A stretch of 64,000 nucleotides of DNA from contig NZ_RBAL01000020.1 in assembly GCF_003626535.1 (NCBI RefSeq), forward strand, positions 53,785 through 117,784, read 5' to 3'. This document shows positions 15,312 to 24,169 of the stretch, one piece after another. The notes under the pieces were generated by a model that was not told the origin of the DNA, did not search any database, and worked only from the letters and a program-made list of their open reading frames with translations. Position 1 is the stretch's first letter, and every line of letters begins with the position of its first letter. This DNA is from Streptomyces hoynatensis (lineage in GTDB: Bacteria; Actinomycetota; Actinomycetes; Streptomycetales; Streptomycetaceae). The position numbers and the translations under genes are program-made.

Positions 15312-16493
15312 ATGGACATCGAGGCACTGCGACGGGACACTCCGGGCTGCGCGCACCGGGTACACCTCAACAACGCCGGCGCCGGACTCCTCTCTGGGCA
15401 GACGCTGCGGGCGATGACCGCGCACCTGGAACTGGAGGCGGCCATCGGCGGCTACGAGGCGGCCGAGCAGGAACGGGGCCGCATCGAGGCGGCCTACGAG
15501 GCCGTCGCCGAACTCGTGGGCGGGCGCCGCCGCGACATCGCCCTCTTCGACAACTCGACGCACGCCTGGAACGCCGCCTTCTACTCCCTTCCGTTCCGGC
15601 CGGGCGACCGCATCCTGACCGGCCGCGCCGAGTACGGCAGCAGCGTCCTCGCCTACCTCCAGATCGCCAGGCGCACCGGCGCCGAGGTGGCGGTGGTCCC
15701 CAACGACGAGTCGGGGCAGCTGGACACCGCCGCGCTGGCCGAGATGATCGACGAACGCACCCGGCTCGTCGGCATCGCGCACGTGCCCACCGGCGGCGGC
15801 CTGGTCAACCCGGCCACCGAGATCGGCCGCATCACGCGGGCCGCGGGGGTGCCCTTCCTGCTGGACGCCACGCAGTCGGTCGGGCAGTTCCCCGTGAACG
15901 TCGCCGAACTCGGCTGCGACCTGCTGACCGGCACCGGCCGCAAGTTCCTCCGGGGGCCGCGCGGCATCGGCTTCCTGTGGGTGAACCCGGAGATCCTCGG
16001 CTTCCTCGACCCGGCCGTTGCCGAGATCGAGGCCGCGGTCTGGGACGGGGGCAGCGGGTACGTCTGGCGGGAGGGCGCGCGGCGCTTCGAGACCTGGGAG
16101 AAGAACTACGCCACGGTCCTCGGCCTGGGGGCCGCGGTCCGGCAGGCGCTCGACCTGGGTCTCGACGCCATCGGCGCACGCGCCCTGGCGCTCGGCGCGC
16201 GGCTGCGGGAGCGGCTGTCCGAACTCCCCGGCGTGACCACCCACGACCTCGGCCGGGAACGCTGCGCCATCGTCACCGCGGCGGTGGCCGGGCTGCCGGC
16301 GGAGGAGGTCGCGGCCGCGCTGCGCCGCCAGGGCATCAACGTGACGACCACGACCCCCGAGTACAACCAGTTCGACCAGGCCGACCGCGGCGTCCACCCG
16401 CTGGTCCGCCTCTCCCCGCACTACTACACGACGGAGGAGGAGCTGGACCGGGCCGTCGCGGCCGTGGCCGCCCTCGCCACCGCCGCGCGCTGA
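15312..16493 (+). CDS. Aminotransferase class V family PLP enzyme
   Basis: 393 aa, fold type I. The N-terminal HLNNAGAG loop, ALFDNSTHAWN, the cofactor Asp in LLDATQSVGQ and the Schiff-base Lys in GTGRKFLRGPRG match the cysteine-desulfurase/isopenicillin-N-epimerase-like branch. The gene stands alone after the DnaA cluster, with GAGG before the ATG. No sulfur-carrier or Fe-S genes are nearby, so an amino-acid lyase or epimerase activity is as likely as desulfuration. Confidence 0.85.
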   Translation: MDIEALRRDTPGCAHRVHLNNAGAGLLSGQTLRAMTAHLELEAAIGGYEAAEQERGRIEAAYEAVAELVGGRRRDIALFDNSTHAWNAAFYSLPFRPGDRILTGRAEYGSSVLAYLQIARRTGAEVAVVPNDESGQLDTAALAEMIDERTRLVGIAHVPTGGGLVNPATEIGRITRAAGVPFLLDATQSVGQFPVNVAELGCDLLTGTGRKFLRGPRGIGFLWVNPEILGFLDPAVAEIEAAVWDGGSGYVWREGARRFETWEKNYATVLGLGAAVRQALDLGLDAIGARALALGARLRERLSELPGVTTHDLGRERCAIVTAAVAGLPAEEVAAALRRQGINVTTTTPEYNQFDQADRGVHPLVRLSPHYYTTEEELDRAVAAVAALATAAR

Positions 16494-16496
16494 CCC

Positions 16497-16553
16497 GCCG
16501 GCCGGCCCTGCCGGACCCGGGCCGCCCGCCCGGCCCCGGCTGGGCCGGCCGGC
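16497..16553. terminator. Convergent terminator-like inverted repeat
   Basis: GCCGGCCGGCCC (16497-16508) and GGGCCGGCCGGC (16542-16553) are perfect reverse complements around a GC-rich 33-nt loop. They lie between the convergent aminotransferase and ABC-permease genes. There is no T-tract, as in many streptomycete terminators. Confidence 0.5.
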
Positions 16554-16575
16554 CTCGGCCGCCCCGGCCCGCCGC

Positions 16576-17298
16576 TCAGTCGTCGTGGGCGACGGTGAGC
16601 ACCGTGAGGCGGCGTATCGCGTACCAGGTGCCGAGTCCCGTCGCGGCCACCAGGAGGATCACCGCGGCGGGCAGGGCCACGTCGGAGGTGATGTCCGCCC
16701 CGGAGCCCGCCGTGCTCTCCGCCAGGGCGAGCGCCCACTGCTGGATGCTGAGGGTGCGCGCCCCCGGGACGAGGTTGCCGAACAGGGACTCCCAGATCAG
16801 GGCGTAGACCAGGCCGAAGACCACCGCGTTCCGCGAGACCGTTCCCAGCAGCAGGAAGACGGCGCTGTAGGCGATGGAGGCGACGGCCGCGGCCACCGTG
16901 AAGGCGCCCGCTATGCCCTGGCTGTTCCCGTTGAGGATGTAGCCGGCCACCAGCATGGGAATGGTGGTGAACACGATGGTGACCGAGATGGCCACCAGCA
17001 GCTTGGTGGTGATGATCGTCCGCCGGGGCAGCGGCTTGGAGAGGAGGTAGACGATCGAGCCGTCGTCTATCTCCGGCGCGATCGCGCCCGTTCCCGCGAT
17101 GACGCCGATGAGGGGCACCATCGAGGCGAGCGCGAAGGAACCGAGCACGTCGGTGGCGGCCCGGTCGTCTGCGCCGCTGAACGAGCGGACGGCGACCGCG
17201 ATGATGAGCAGCAGCACCGGCAGCGTGAGCAGGATCAGCACGCGGCGGCGGCCAAGCAGGGCCCGGTAGGTGAGCCGGGCGACGGTGTCGTTGTACAT
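16576..17298 (-). CDS. ABC-2 type transporter permease
   Basis: 240 aa, six predicted membrane helices (starting LILLTLPVLLLIIAVAV), and the conserved DDGSIVYLLSKPL segment typical of ABC-2 exporters. It is the last gene of a four-gene operon ATPase-permease-ATPase-permease read leftwards, 19 nt after its ATPase. It probably forms one exporter with that ATPase; the substrate is unknown. Confidence 0.85.
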   Translation of the reverse strand: MYNDTVARLTYRALLGRRRVLILLTLPVLLLIIAVAVRSFSGADDRAATDVLGSFALASMVPLIGVIAGTGAIAPEIDDGSIVYLLSKPLPRRTIITTKLLVAISVTIVFTTIPMLVAGYILNGNSQGIAGAFTVAAAVASIAYSAVFLLLGTVSRNAVVFGLVYALIWESLFGNLVPGARTLSIQQWALALAESTAGSGADITSDVALPAAVILLVAATGLGTWYAIRRLTVLTVAHDD

Positions 17299-17317
17299 CG
17301 CGAAGGGCTCCTTGACG

Positions 17318-18235
17318 CTACGCGCTGACCAGGTAGGAGAAGACGCTCTCCAGGGACTCGTCCGAGGGCGAGACCGTGAGGAGCCGGACGCCCACGTCCC
17401 GGGCGAGCCGCGGCAGTTGGGCGGTGAAGCGGGGGAAGTCGACCGCCTGGACGAGCAGGGCGCCCTCCGCCGCGTCGAACTCGATGCCGCTGGTGCTGGG
17501 ATCGACGATGAGGGCTCCCGCCAGCGCCCTGTCGTCCGTGGAGCGGATGAGGTACCGGTGGGGCCGGTCGGTCATCAGGCGGCGAATCCGGCGGTAGTCG
17601 CCCGAGGCGGCGTGCCGCCCGGCCACGATCACCTCGATGTGGGTGGCCAGCTGCTCCACCTCCTCCAGGATGTGCGAGGAGAAGAGCACGGTGCGGCCCT
17701 CGTCCCCCATCCTGCGCAGCAGGCCCATCAGGTGCATGCGCTGGCGCGGGTCCATCCCGTTGAACGGCTCGTCCAGCAGCAGCACGGAGGGCTGGTGCAC
17801 CAGGGCGGAGGCCATCTTGACCCGCTGCCGCATGCCCTTGCTGTAGGTCGAGATCCGCCGGTCCGCGGCCGCGGTCATCTCGACCGTCTCCAGCGCGGTC
17901 CTGGCGGCGGCGCCGGGGTCGGGCAGGCCGTGCAACTCGGCGTTGGCCAGCACGAACTCCCCGCCGGTCAGGTAGTCGTACATGCCCTCGCGCTCGGGGA
18001 CCAGGCCGATCTCCCGGTACGACTCGGCGTGGCGCCAGATCGGGCGGTCGTCCAGGGTGACGGAGCCGGCCGAGGGGGCGAGGAATCCGCTCATCATGTG
18101 GATGAGGGTGGACTTGCCCGCGCCGTTGGGCCCGAGCAGGCCGGTGACGCCGGGGCCGATGTCCATGGTGATGTCGTTGACCGCCACGACGTTGCCGAAC
18201 CAGCGGGAGGCCTTGGTGATGTGCAGGGTGGTCAT
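17318..18235 (-). CDS. ABC transporter ATP-binding protein (second pair)
   Basis: 305 aa. Walker A is GPNGAGKST, the signature is YSKGMRQRV, Walker B is VLLLDEPFNGMDP, and the H-loop is SSHILEE. The C-terminal third resembles the accessory domain of ABC-2 exporter ATPases. The start is ATG 5 nt after the upstream permease stop; an in-frame GTG at 18244, overlapping that stop, would add three residues. It energises the permease encoded just downstream. Confidence 0.9.
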   Translation of the reverse strand: MTTLHITKASRWFGNVVAVNDITMDIGPGVTGLLGPNGAGKSTLIHMMSGFLAPSAGSVTLDDRPIWRHAESYREIGLVPEREGMYDYLTGGEFVLANAELHGLPDPGAAARTALETVEMTAAADRRISTYSKGMRQRVKMASALVHQPSVLLLDEPFNGMDPRQRMHLMGLLRRMGDEGRTVLFSSHILEEVEQLATHIEVIVAGRHAASGDYRRIRRLMTDRPHRYLIRSTDDRALAGALIVDPSTSGIEFDAAEGALLVQAVDFPRFTAQLPRLARDVGVRLLTVSPSDESLESVFSYLVSA

Positions 18236-18240
18236 GGTCG

Positions 18241-19167
18241 TCACAGACCCGCTTTCCGGTATCGGCGCATCAGCAACAGGTAGCTCCCCACGATCAGGGC
18301 CGCGGTGACCAGCAGGTAGCCCAGGCCGGCCGCGTCGGAGGGCACCAGCTCCTCGGGGAACCCGCTGGTGCCGCCGAGGAACTTCGACTGCAGCCCGTCC
18401 AGCAGCGAGCCGGGCGAGAACAGGCCGAGCCAGCCGACGGCACCGGCGCTGCCCTGCTCCTCGGCGACGGCCTGCACGGCGGTCACCGCGAAGTAGGGGA
18501 TGGTCAGCGCGCCGATGACGGCCGCGACGCCGAAGCCGCGGCGCGGGGTGAACGAGGCGATCAGCAGGCCGAGCACGGCGTGCAGCGCCGCGAACACGGC
18601 GGTGGCCACCAGGCCGCGCCCGAAGGCAGTGGTCTGGTCGACGAAGCCGAGCTTCGCGAGCAGCCCGCCCGCATAGGCGATGGTCAGCGGGACGCCGGCG
18701 AAGAGGAACAGCGCGGCCGCCAGCGCGGCGCACTTGGCCGCCACGTAGTCGAAGCGGTCGATGGGACGCGAGAAGTACAGGGGGATGGTCTTGAACCGCA
18801 GGTCGAGGGAGACCATCTGCGGCGCCGCGAGCGCCAGGTAGAGGCCGACGATCGGCTGCATGAACAGGGCGTAGCTCGTGTACTCGACGGGCAGCTCGTC
18901 CAGGCCCGTGGTGGAGGCGACCGCCACCATGATCACCGCCGGGACGGCCATGATCGCGAACAGCCCGAAGGGCAGCACCTTCGAGCGCGCGGTCCTGCCG
19001 ATGCCGAAGGAGCCGCGCAGGGAGTGCACGAACAGCGAGCGCCTGGCGTAGGAGGCGCCCAGCCGGGCTCCCTCGTAGCGGCGGTAGCCGATGTTGTGGA
19101 TCCGGGCATCGGGGCGGCCGGCCGCTCCTGGCTGCCCTGACGGCGCGGACTGCGCGGGGATGCTCAC
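18241..19167 (-). CDS. ABC-2 type transporter permease (first pair)
   Basis: 308 aa from a GTG preceded by an excellent ribosome site (GAGGAGGTCAG). A further upstream ATG would add 19 low-complexity residues and is rejected. It has a cytoplasmic N-terminus with HNIGYRRYEG, then six or more membrane helices, and the LRFKTIPLYFSRPIDR segment characteristic of these permeases. It pairs with the ATPase 142 bp upstream. Confidence 0.85.
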   Translation of the reverse strand: MSIPAQSAPSGQPGAAGRPDARIHNIGYRRYEGARLGASYARRSLFVHSLRGSFGIGRTARSKVLPFGLFAIMAVPAVIMVAVASTTGLDELPVEYTSYALFMQPIVGLYLALAAPQMVSLDLRFKTIPLYFSRPIDRFDYVAAKCAALAAALFLFAGVPLTIAYAGGLLAKLGFVDQTTAFGRGLVATAVFAALHAVLGLLIASFTPRRGFGVAAVIGALTIPYFAVTAVQAVAEEQGSAGAVGWLGLFSPGSLLDGLQSKFLGGTSGFPEELVPSDAAGLGYLLVTAALIVGSYLLLMRRYRKAGL

Positions 19168-19309
19168 CTGACCTCCTCGATCGCCTCGCGGCCCCCTGCG
19201 GGACGGCCGGGGGCGCGGCCCCATGGGGCACTGCCGGAACGTGCGCTGGACATGGCCGGCACCGCGCCGAAGGCGGCGCCGGGGAAAACCGGGGTCACGG
19301 GGCTGCCGC

Positions 19310-20245
19310 TCACGGCCTTGCCTCCTCGAAGACCTCGGCGATCCGGTGGCGGCGCTGCTCCATGCGGACCAGGCCGAGGCCGAGGTCGGCTATGGCGTCG
19401 CGGACGGTGTCGTAGAGCGAGTCGTCCGCCAGGTCGAGCAGCAGGACGTGGCCGCCGCCCGGCGCGACGCTCACCCCGGCCCCGGTCAGCGCCGCGCGCA
19501 GCGCCTCGGCCCCGTGCGGGTGCGCCTCCGTGTCCGTCACCTCGACGGCGAGCGAGGCGGTGGCCTCGGTGAAGCTCGCGGTCGCCTGCGAGCGCAGCAG
19601 CTTGCCGCCGTCGATGACCACGATGTGGTCGCTGGTCCGCTCCAGCTCGCCCAGCAGGTGCGAGGTGACCAGGACGGAGATGCCGAAGTCGGTGTGGATG
19701 CGGCGGATCAGCCCGAGCATCTCGTCGCGGCCCGCGGGGTCGAGGCCGTTGGTCGGCTCGTCGAGCAGGACGAGGCGCGGATCGTGGACGAGGGCCTGGG
19801 CCAGCTTGACGCGCTGCTTCATGCCCGTCGAGTAGCCGCCGATCGGGCGGTACCGCTCCTCGTAGAGCCCGACGTGCCGGAGGGTGTCCGCGGTGCGCTC
19901 GCGGGCCGCGGTGCTCGGGAGTCCCGACATGCGGCCCATGTGCACGACGAACTCGGTCGCCGAGACGTCCGGCGGCAGGCAGTCGTGCTCCGGCATGTAC
20001 CCGACCTGCTCCCGGATCGCCCGGCCCTCGGCCGCCGCGTCCTTCCCCAGGACGCGCGCGCTGCCCGCGCTGGCGGGGGCCAGGCCCAGCAGGATCTTGA
20101 TCAGGGTGGACTTGCCCGCCCCGTTGGCTCCCACGAGGCCGGTCACGCCGGGTCCTATGTCCACGGTCAGGCCGTCGAGCGCGGTCACCCTCGGGTACCG
20201 CTTGGTCAGGCTCTCCGTCTGAATGACGCTCGTGCTTCCGCTCAC
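19310..20245 (-). CDS. ABC transporter ATP-binding protein (first pair)
   Basis: 311 aa. Walker A is GANGAGKST, the signature is YSTGMKQRV, Walker B is LVLLDEPTNGLDP, and the switch is TSHLLGE. It is the first gene of the exporter operon and a paralogue of the ATPase at 17318-18235. The GTG start sits 7 nt after a TAGCCT -10 box, so it is probably leaderless. Two non-identical ATPase/permease pairs suggest a heteromeric exporter or two related ones. Confidence 0.9.
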   Translation of the reverse strand: MSGSTSVIQTESLTKRYPRVTALDGLTVDIGPGVTGLVGANGAGKSTLIKILLGLAPASAGSARVLGKDAAAEGRAIREQVGYMPEHDCLPPDVSATEFVVHMGRMSGLPSTAARERTADTLRHVGLYEERYRPIGGYSTGMKQRVKLAQALVHDPRLVLLDEPTNGLDPAGRDEMLGLIRRIHTDFGISVLVTSHLLGELERTSDHIVVIDGGKLLRSQATASFTEATASLAVEVTDTEAHPHGAEALRAALTGAGVSVAPGGGHVLLLDLADDSLYDTVRDAIADLGLGLVRMEQRRHRIAEVFEEARP

Positions 20246-20556
20246 CCTCCGGAGGCTAGTGCGCCGCCCCGGCCGCCCGCGTCACTCTTCGGTACCGAAT
20301 GCCCCGGTACCAAAGTCGCGGGTTTCCCTTAGGGGAATGCGACCGCAGGGCGAGGCGCCCGGATACCACGGTCGGAGCGCAGGGGCCTGCGGAGCCCGCG
20401 CGGGGGCCCGGGCGGCCCTGGTGCCCTCCCGGGGGGCCGCCCCGGTGCCAGGCCGGGTACCGCCAGGAGCATGCGGGACGCAGGTGCGGGATGCAGGCGG
20501 GATGCACGGGATGCAGATGTGATGCGGGCCGGCCGGGGCCCGGTCGCCGGCGCGGC
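20246..20556 (-). promoter_or_regulatory. Promoter and palindromic operator candidate of the ABC operon
   Basis: In this 311-bp gap the minus-strand -10 box TAGCCT is at 20253-20258. Upstream are a perfect 12-bp palindrome TTCGGTACCGAA (20288-20299) and a second GGTACC (20306-20311), 7 nt further on. Their position just upstream of the -35 region fits a regulator-binding site, but no regulator gene is adjacent. The rest holds no gene; 20455-20520 has repeated GGATGCAG words. Confidence 0.45.
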
Positions 20557-21495
20557 TCAGCCGGCCAGCTGCCGCAGTCCCTCGGTGGCGATCCGCTCGA
20601 AGACGGCCCGGTCGGTGTCGAACACCGAGTCCGGGATCGGCCAGTGCACCACGAGTTCGCGGAAGCCGAGCTCGGCCGCCCGGCCCGCGTAGTCGGCGAA
20701 GGCCGAGAGGGAGGACAGCGGGGCCAGGCCGGCCGGGGCGAGGCTGGAGTGGAGAAGTATGCGCTCCAGCGTCTCCGGCTCCCGGCCGGCGTCCTCGCAG
20801 ACCGCGTCCAGCCGCTCGACCTGCCTGGCCAGCCCCGCGTAGAAGTCCGCAGCCGTGCCCTCGAAGGTCTTGGCGTCGCCCGTGGTCACCCATGCCTGTC
20901 CGTGCCGCGCGGCCAGCCGCATGCCGCGCGCCCCCGTGGCGGCCACGGCGAAGGGCAGCCGCGGGCGCTGCACGCAGCCCGGGATGTTCCGCGCGCCGCG
21001 GGCCGAGTAGAACTCGCCCTGGTAGGAGACCCCGACGCCGGGCGCCGCGCCCTCGCTCAGCAGGCGGTCGAGGAGCCGGACGAACTCGGCGAAGCGGTCG
21101 GCGCGCTCCCGCGGGGACCAGGCGTCCCCGCCCAGCACGGTGGCGTCGAAACCGGTGCCGCCGGCGCCGATGCCCAGCGTGCAGCGGCCCTCGGAGACGT
21201 CGTCGAGCGTGATCAGCTCCTTGGCGAGCGTCACCGGGTGCCGGAAGTTGAGCGAGGCGACCATGGTGCCGAGCCTGATCCGCTCGGTCGCCGCGGCGGC
21301 CGCGGTCAGCGTGGGCAGCGCCCCGAACCACGGGCGGTCCCTGAAGGTCCGCCAGGAGAGGTGGTCGTAGGTGTAGGCGGTGTGGAAGCCGAGTTCCTCC
21401 GCGCGCTGCCACGTTCTCCGGCCGCCCTGCGCCCAGCGGTGCACGGGCAGGATGACGGTGGAGAGTCGCGGCGGAAACACCCGTGAGTCGGCCAT
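20557..21495 (-). CDS. LLM-class (luciferase-like) F420-dependent oxidoreductase
   Basis: 312 aa from the ATG that begins MADSRVFPP, with a TACGCT -10 box 8 nt upstream. The TIM-barrel family is recognised by GFHTAYTYDHL, RIRLGTMV, LDDVSEGRCTLGIGAGG and the flavin/F420-contact segment LPFAVAATGARGMRLAARHG. Members use F420 or FMN to reduce or oxidise diverse substrates; the substrate is not predictable here. It is divergent from the HAD gene, sharing a 104-bp promoter region. Confidence 0.85.
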   Translation of the reverse strand: MADSRVFPPRLSTVILPVHRWAQGGRRTWQRAEELGFHTAYTYDHLSWRTFRDRPWFGALPTLTAAAAATERIRLGTMVASLNFRHPVTLAKELITLDDVSEGRCTLGIGAGGTGFDATVLGGDAWSPRERADRFAEFVRLLDRLLSEGAAPGVGVSYQGEFYSARGARNIPGCVQRPRLPFAVAATGARGMRLAARHGQAWVTTGDAKTFEGTAADFYAGLARQVERLDAVCEDAGREPETLERILLHSSLAPAGLAPLSSLSAFADYAGRAAELGFRELVVHWPIPDSVFDTDRAVFERIATEGLRQLAG

Positions 21496-21599
21496 GGCAC
21501 GACAGCGTAGGCCCTTTCCGGTCAGGCTTGGGGCCGCTTCCCGACAAGGCACATAAGAGTGCTCTCCCGCACGGATGTGCACGCATATGCTGACTGCTT
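21496..21599. promoter_or_regulatory. Divergent leaderless promoters
   Basis: Leftward: TACGCT (21504-21509 on the minus strand) lies 8 nt from the oxidoreductase ATG. Rightward: TATGCT (21585-21590) lies 9 nt from the GTG of the HAD gene. Neither gene has a ribosome site, so both transcripts should be leaderless. Confidence 0.5.
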
Positions 21600-22424
21600 G
21601 TGCCCGAACGACTGCCACGCCTGATCGCAACCGACCTCGACGGAACGCTTCTCCGCGACGACAAGACCGTGTCCCCCCGGACGGTCGCCGCCCTGGCCGC
21701 GGCCGAGGCGGCGGGCATCGCGGTCATCTTCGTGACCGGCCGCCCGGCCCGCTGGATGGGCGTGGTGAGCGAGCACGTGCACGGCCACGGGCTGGCCATC
21801 TGCGGGAACGGCGCCGCCGTCGTCGACCTGCACCGCGGCAGCGCGCTGATCCAGGTGCGCCCGCTGCCGCAGGACAACGCCCTGGCGGTCGTGCGCGCGC
21901 TGCGCGCCGCCGCCCCCGGCGTGACCTTCGCGGTGGAGCGCACCGTCGGCTTCCACCACGAGCCCGCCTACCCGCCGTTGGCCGCGGACCCGGCCGCCGT
22001 GGTGGCCCCGGTGGAGAAGCTGCTCGCGGCCGGACCGGACCCGGCGGCCCAGCCGGTGCTGAAACTGCTCGCCTACCACGAGCGGCTCGGGCCCGACGAG
22101 TTCCTCGCGCTCGCCCGGGAGGTCGCCGCGGACCAGGCGCAGTTCACCCGTTCCAGCCCCTCGGCCCTGCTGGAGATCAGCGCGCTTGGCGTCAGCAAGG
22201 CGACCACGCTCGCCGACCGCTGCCGCCGCCGCGGCATCCCGCCCTCCGCCGTGCTCGCCTTCGGCGACATGCCCAACGACCTGGAGATGCTGGCCTGGGC
22301 CGGGACCTCCTACGCGATGGCCAACGCGCACCCCGCCGTGCTCGCGGCGACCGACCGGCACACCGCCTCCAACGAGGAGGACGGCGTGGCGGTCGTGATC
22401 GAGGAATTGCTCGCCGGCCGCTGA
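21600..22424 (+). CDS. HAD-superfamily phosphatase, Cof/IIB type (paralogue)
   Basis: 274 aa. Motif 1 is DLDGTLL, motif 2 is VTGRPAR, and motif 4 is FGDMPNDLEML, with a IIB cap domain between. It is similar along its length to the enzyme at 11917-12777, including the TKATTLA/TKATGLS helix and AMANAHPA/AMAGAHPE, so the two are paralogues about 10 kb apart. It likely dephosphorylates a small sugar phosphate or cofactor. Confidence 0.85.
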   Translation: MPERLPRLIATDLDGTLLRDDKTVSPRTVAALAAAEAAGIAVIFVTGRPARWMGVVSEHVHGHGLAICGNGAAVVDLHRGSALIQVRPLPQDNALAVVRALRAAAPGVTFAVERTVGFHHEPAYPPLAADPAAVVAPVEKLLAAGPDPAAQPVLKLLAYHERLGPDEFLALAREVAADQAQFTRSSPSALLEISALGVSKATTLADRCRRRGIPPSAVLAFGDMPNDLEMLAWAGTSYAMANAHPAVLAATDRHTASNEEDGVAVVIEELLAGR

Positions 22425-22668
22425 ACCCCAGGGGGAGGAACCGGGCCGGTGCGAACGCGGGCGCCCGCCGGGGGAGTTCGCGGCAGCACCCGTGGCAGCC
22501 GGCGCCGGGAAACGGGTGCGGGGGCACCCCGGCAACGACCGGCTCCCCCCGAAACGCCCGGGCGAACGCCCCGGAGGCGGGTGCGGAAGGGGCCCAGGAA
22601 GGGGACCTGGCAGCGGTCCGCGAACGCCCGGAAGCGGTCCGTGACCGTGCGCGTGAATTCCCCCTCGT

Positions 22669-23661
22669 TCAGTCCCGATCCTGGCCGCCCTCGGCGGGAC
22701 TGGTGAAGTCCGGGCCGGAGAAATCCGGTTGCCCGAAACGCGGCCGCGTCGCCGGATCGGCCTCGTCCACCGCGGGGCTGGTGAACTCGGGACTCGTGAA
22801 GCGGGGGCCGGAGAATTCCGGGCCCGGGAAATCTCCGCGCCCCAACTCCCCAGGCTGCTCGGTGCTTTCGCCGGCGAGCTCCTCGGCCGGGCTGGTGAAA
22901 TCCGGGCGGCCGAACCGCGGCCTGGAGAATTGCGGTTGCCCGAAGCGCGGCCTGGCCGCGCGCCCCGCCGCCGGGCTTGAGAAGTCGGGGCTGGAGAAAT
23001 GCGGGCTGGAGAACCGCAGCCTGGGCGTGCGCCCGCGCGGATGGTGCGGCAGCGCGGCGAGGGAGCGTTCGCGCAGGAAGGGGGTGATCCCCCGGTCGAG
23101 CAGCGCGCGCAGCCACTCGGCGCGGGCGCGCGCCAGCTCGCCCCCCGGCGCGGAGGCGCGTATGGCGGTGGACGAGCCGTTGCGCACGGCCGCGCCCACG
23201 AGCACCGCCGCGGCCACCAGCATGCCGCAGGCGGCCACCACGGCGAACACCCAGCCGACGCCGCGCATCGGGGCCGCAGGCGCGGGCTCCGGGTCCGCGA
23301 GCCCCAGCGCGTAACCGAGCAACAGGAAGACGACGGCCGCGACTCCGGCGAGCACCGGCACCAGCGCGCACACCACGACCGCGAGCCCGGAACCGAATCC
23401 GCGCGCCTCGTTCCGGCCCGGCGTACGCGGGGCGTCCGGGGACTCCGCGCGCCGCACCTGCTGCCGCATGCGGTCGTACCGCGCGTACTCCGCCCACGCC
23501 GTTGCGGCAATCTCCGGCAGCGCGTTCATCGCCAGCTCCCGCAGCCGCGCCACCTCTTCCGGATCGGCGCCGGTGCTGAGGCGGGCGGTGAGCAGCACTT
23601 CGTCGAGGACCCGCTCGAATTCGGCCTGATCCTCGGGTGGCAATCCATCAGCGCCGTTCAT
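22669..23661 (-). CDS. Two-helix membrane protein with a C-terminal P-[DEHR]-F-[ST]-x pentapeptide repeat
   Basis: 330 aa. Residues 1-88 are helical and charged. Membrane helices lie at about 92-121 and 134-159. A conserved-looking AEWLRALLDRGITPFLRE segment follows at 181-198. From residue 217 to 322 there are 14 five-residue units with Phe every fifth position and Pro three after it (FSSPH, FSSPD, FGQPQ, FSRPR, FTSPE and so on), in blocks of 3, 4, 4 and 3 separated by acidic linkers. The register matches pentapeptide-repeat proteins (A-[DN]-[LF]-[ST]-x) with Pro in place of the usual Ala. The function is unknown. Confidence 0.7.
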   Translation of the reverse strand: MNGADGLPPEDQAEFERVLDEVLLTARLSTGADPEEVARLRELAMNALPEIAATAWAEYARYDRMRQQVRRAESPDAPRTPGRNEARGFGSGLAVVVCALVPVLAGVAAVVFLLLGYALGLADPEPAPAAPMRGVGWVFAVVAACGMLVAAAVLVGAAVRNGSSTAIRASAPGGELARARAEWLRALLDRGITPFLRERSLAALPHHPRGRTPRLRFSSPHFSSPDFSSPAAGRAARPRFGQPQFSRPRFGRPDFTSPAEELAGESTEQPGELGRGDFPGPEFSGPRFTSPEFTSPAVDEADPATRPRFGQPDFSGPDFTSPAEGGQDRD

Positions 23662-24169
23662 ATGCGTCCCCAAGAGCCGGAAGGCAGCGAGCTGATGAGC
23701 AGATCCCCGATGGTAGAGGGCATCCGGCGTTCGGTGACAGGTGATTACCGGAAATCCCTGCATCCCACGGTGCGTCCGGGGTGCATCCGGGGACCGGCGC
23801 GGCAGCCCGCCGGACAGCCTTTGCCTGCCCGCCTCGGGTGCCCCACACACCGCCCGGCCTGGAACGACACGGGAACACCCGGGAAACGGCACGGCGAGTT
23901 CACCCCCCGCCGACTGCAAACGGCCCGCGGGGACCCGCACGGGCGTCCGTCAACCGCAGGCGAACGGCGAGAAGGACGCACCCGACGGGAAGAACGAGCA
24001 GAACGAGCAGAACGAGAAGGACAAGAACGGCGAGAACGGCGAGAAGGGGCAGACCCGCGAGAAGAACGACGCGTACGAGAAGGGTGAGCGAGGTGGGGAG
24101 GGCGTGGGAGGCGAGAAGTGCCGGGCGGGGAAGCCGGAAGGACGGGGCCGCCCCGGCGACCGCCGCGCC
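23662..24169. other. Non-coding stretch with purine-rich low-complexity tract
   Basis: The first part should contain the promoter of the leftward membrane-protein gene. At about 23967-24090 the plus strand is strongly purine-rich, built from repeated GAACGAGCA and AACGGCGAGA words. No convincing gene is seen on either strand; translations are lysine/glutamate- or arginine-rich and uneven in codon use. Confidence 0.5.

Noticed and set aside
16585..20332. Long plus-strand frames opposite the ABC exporter operon
   Set aside because: Products are low-complexity Arg/Gly/Gln/His strings, while the minus strand encodes complete ATPases and permeases.
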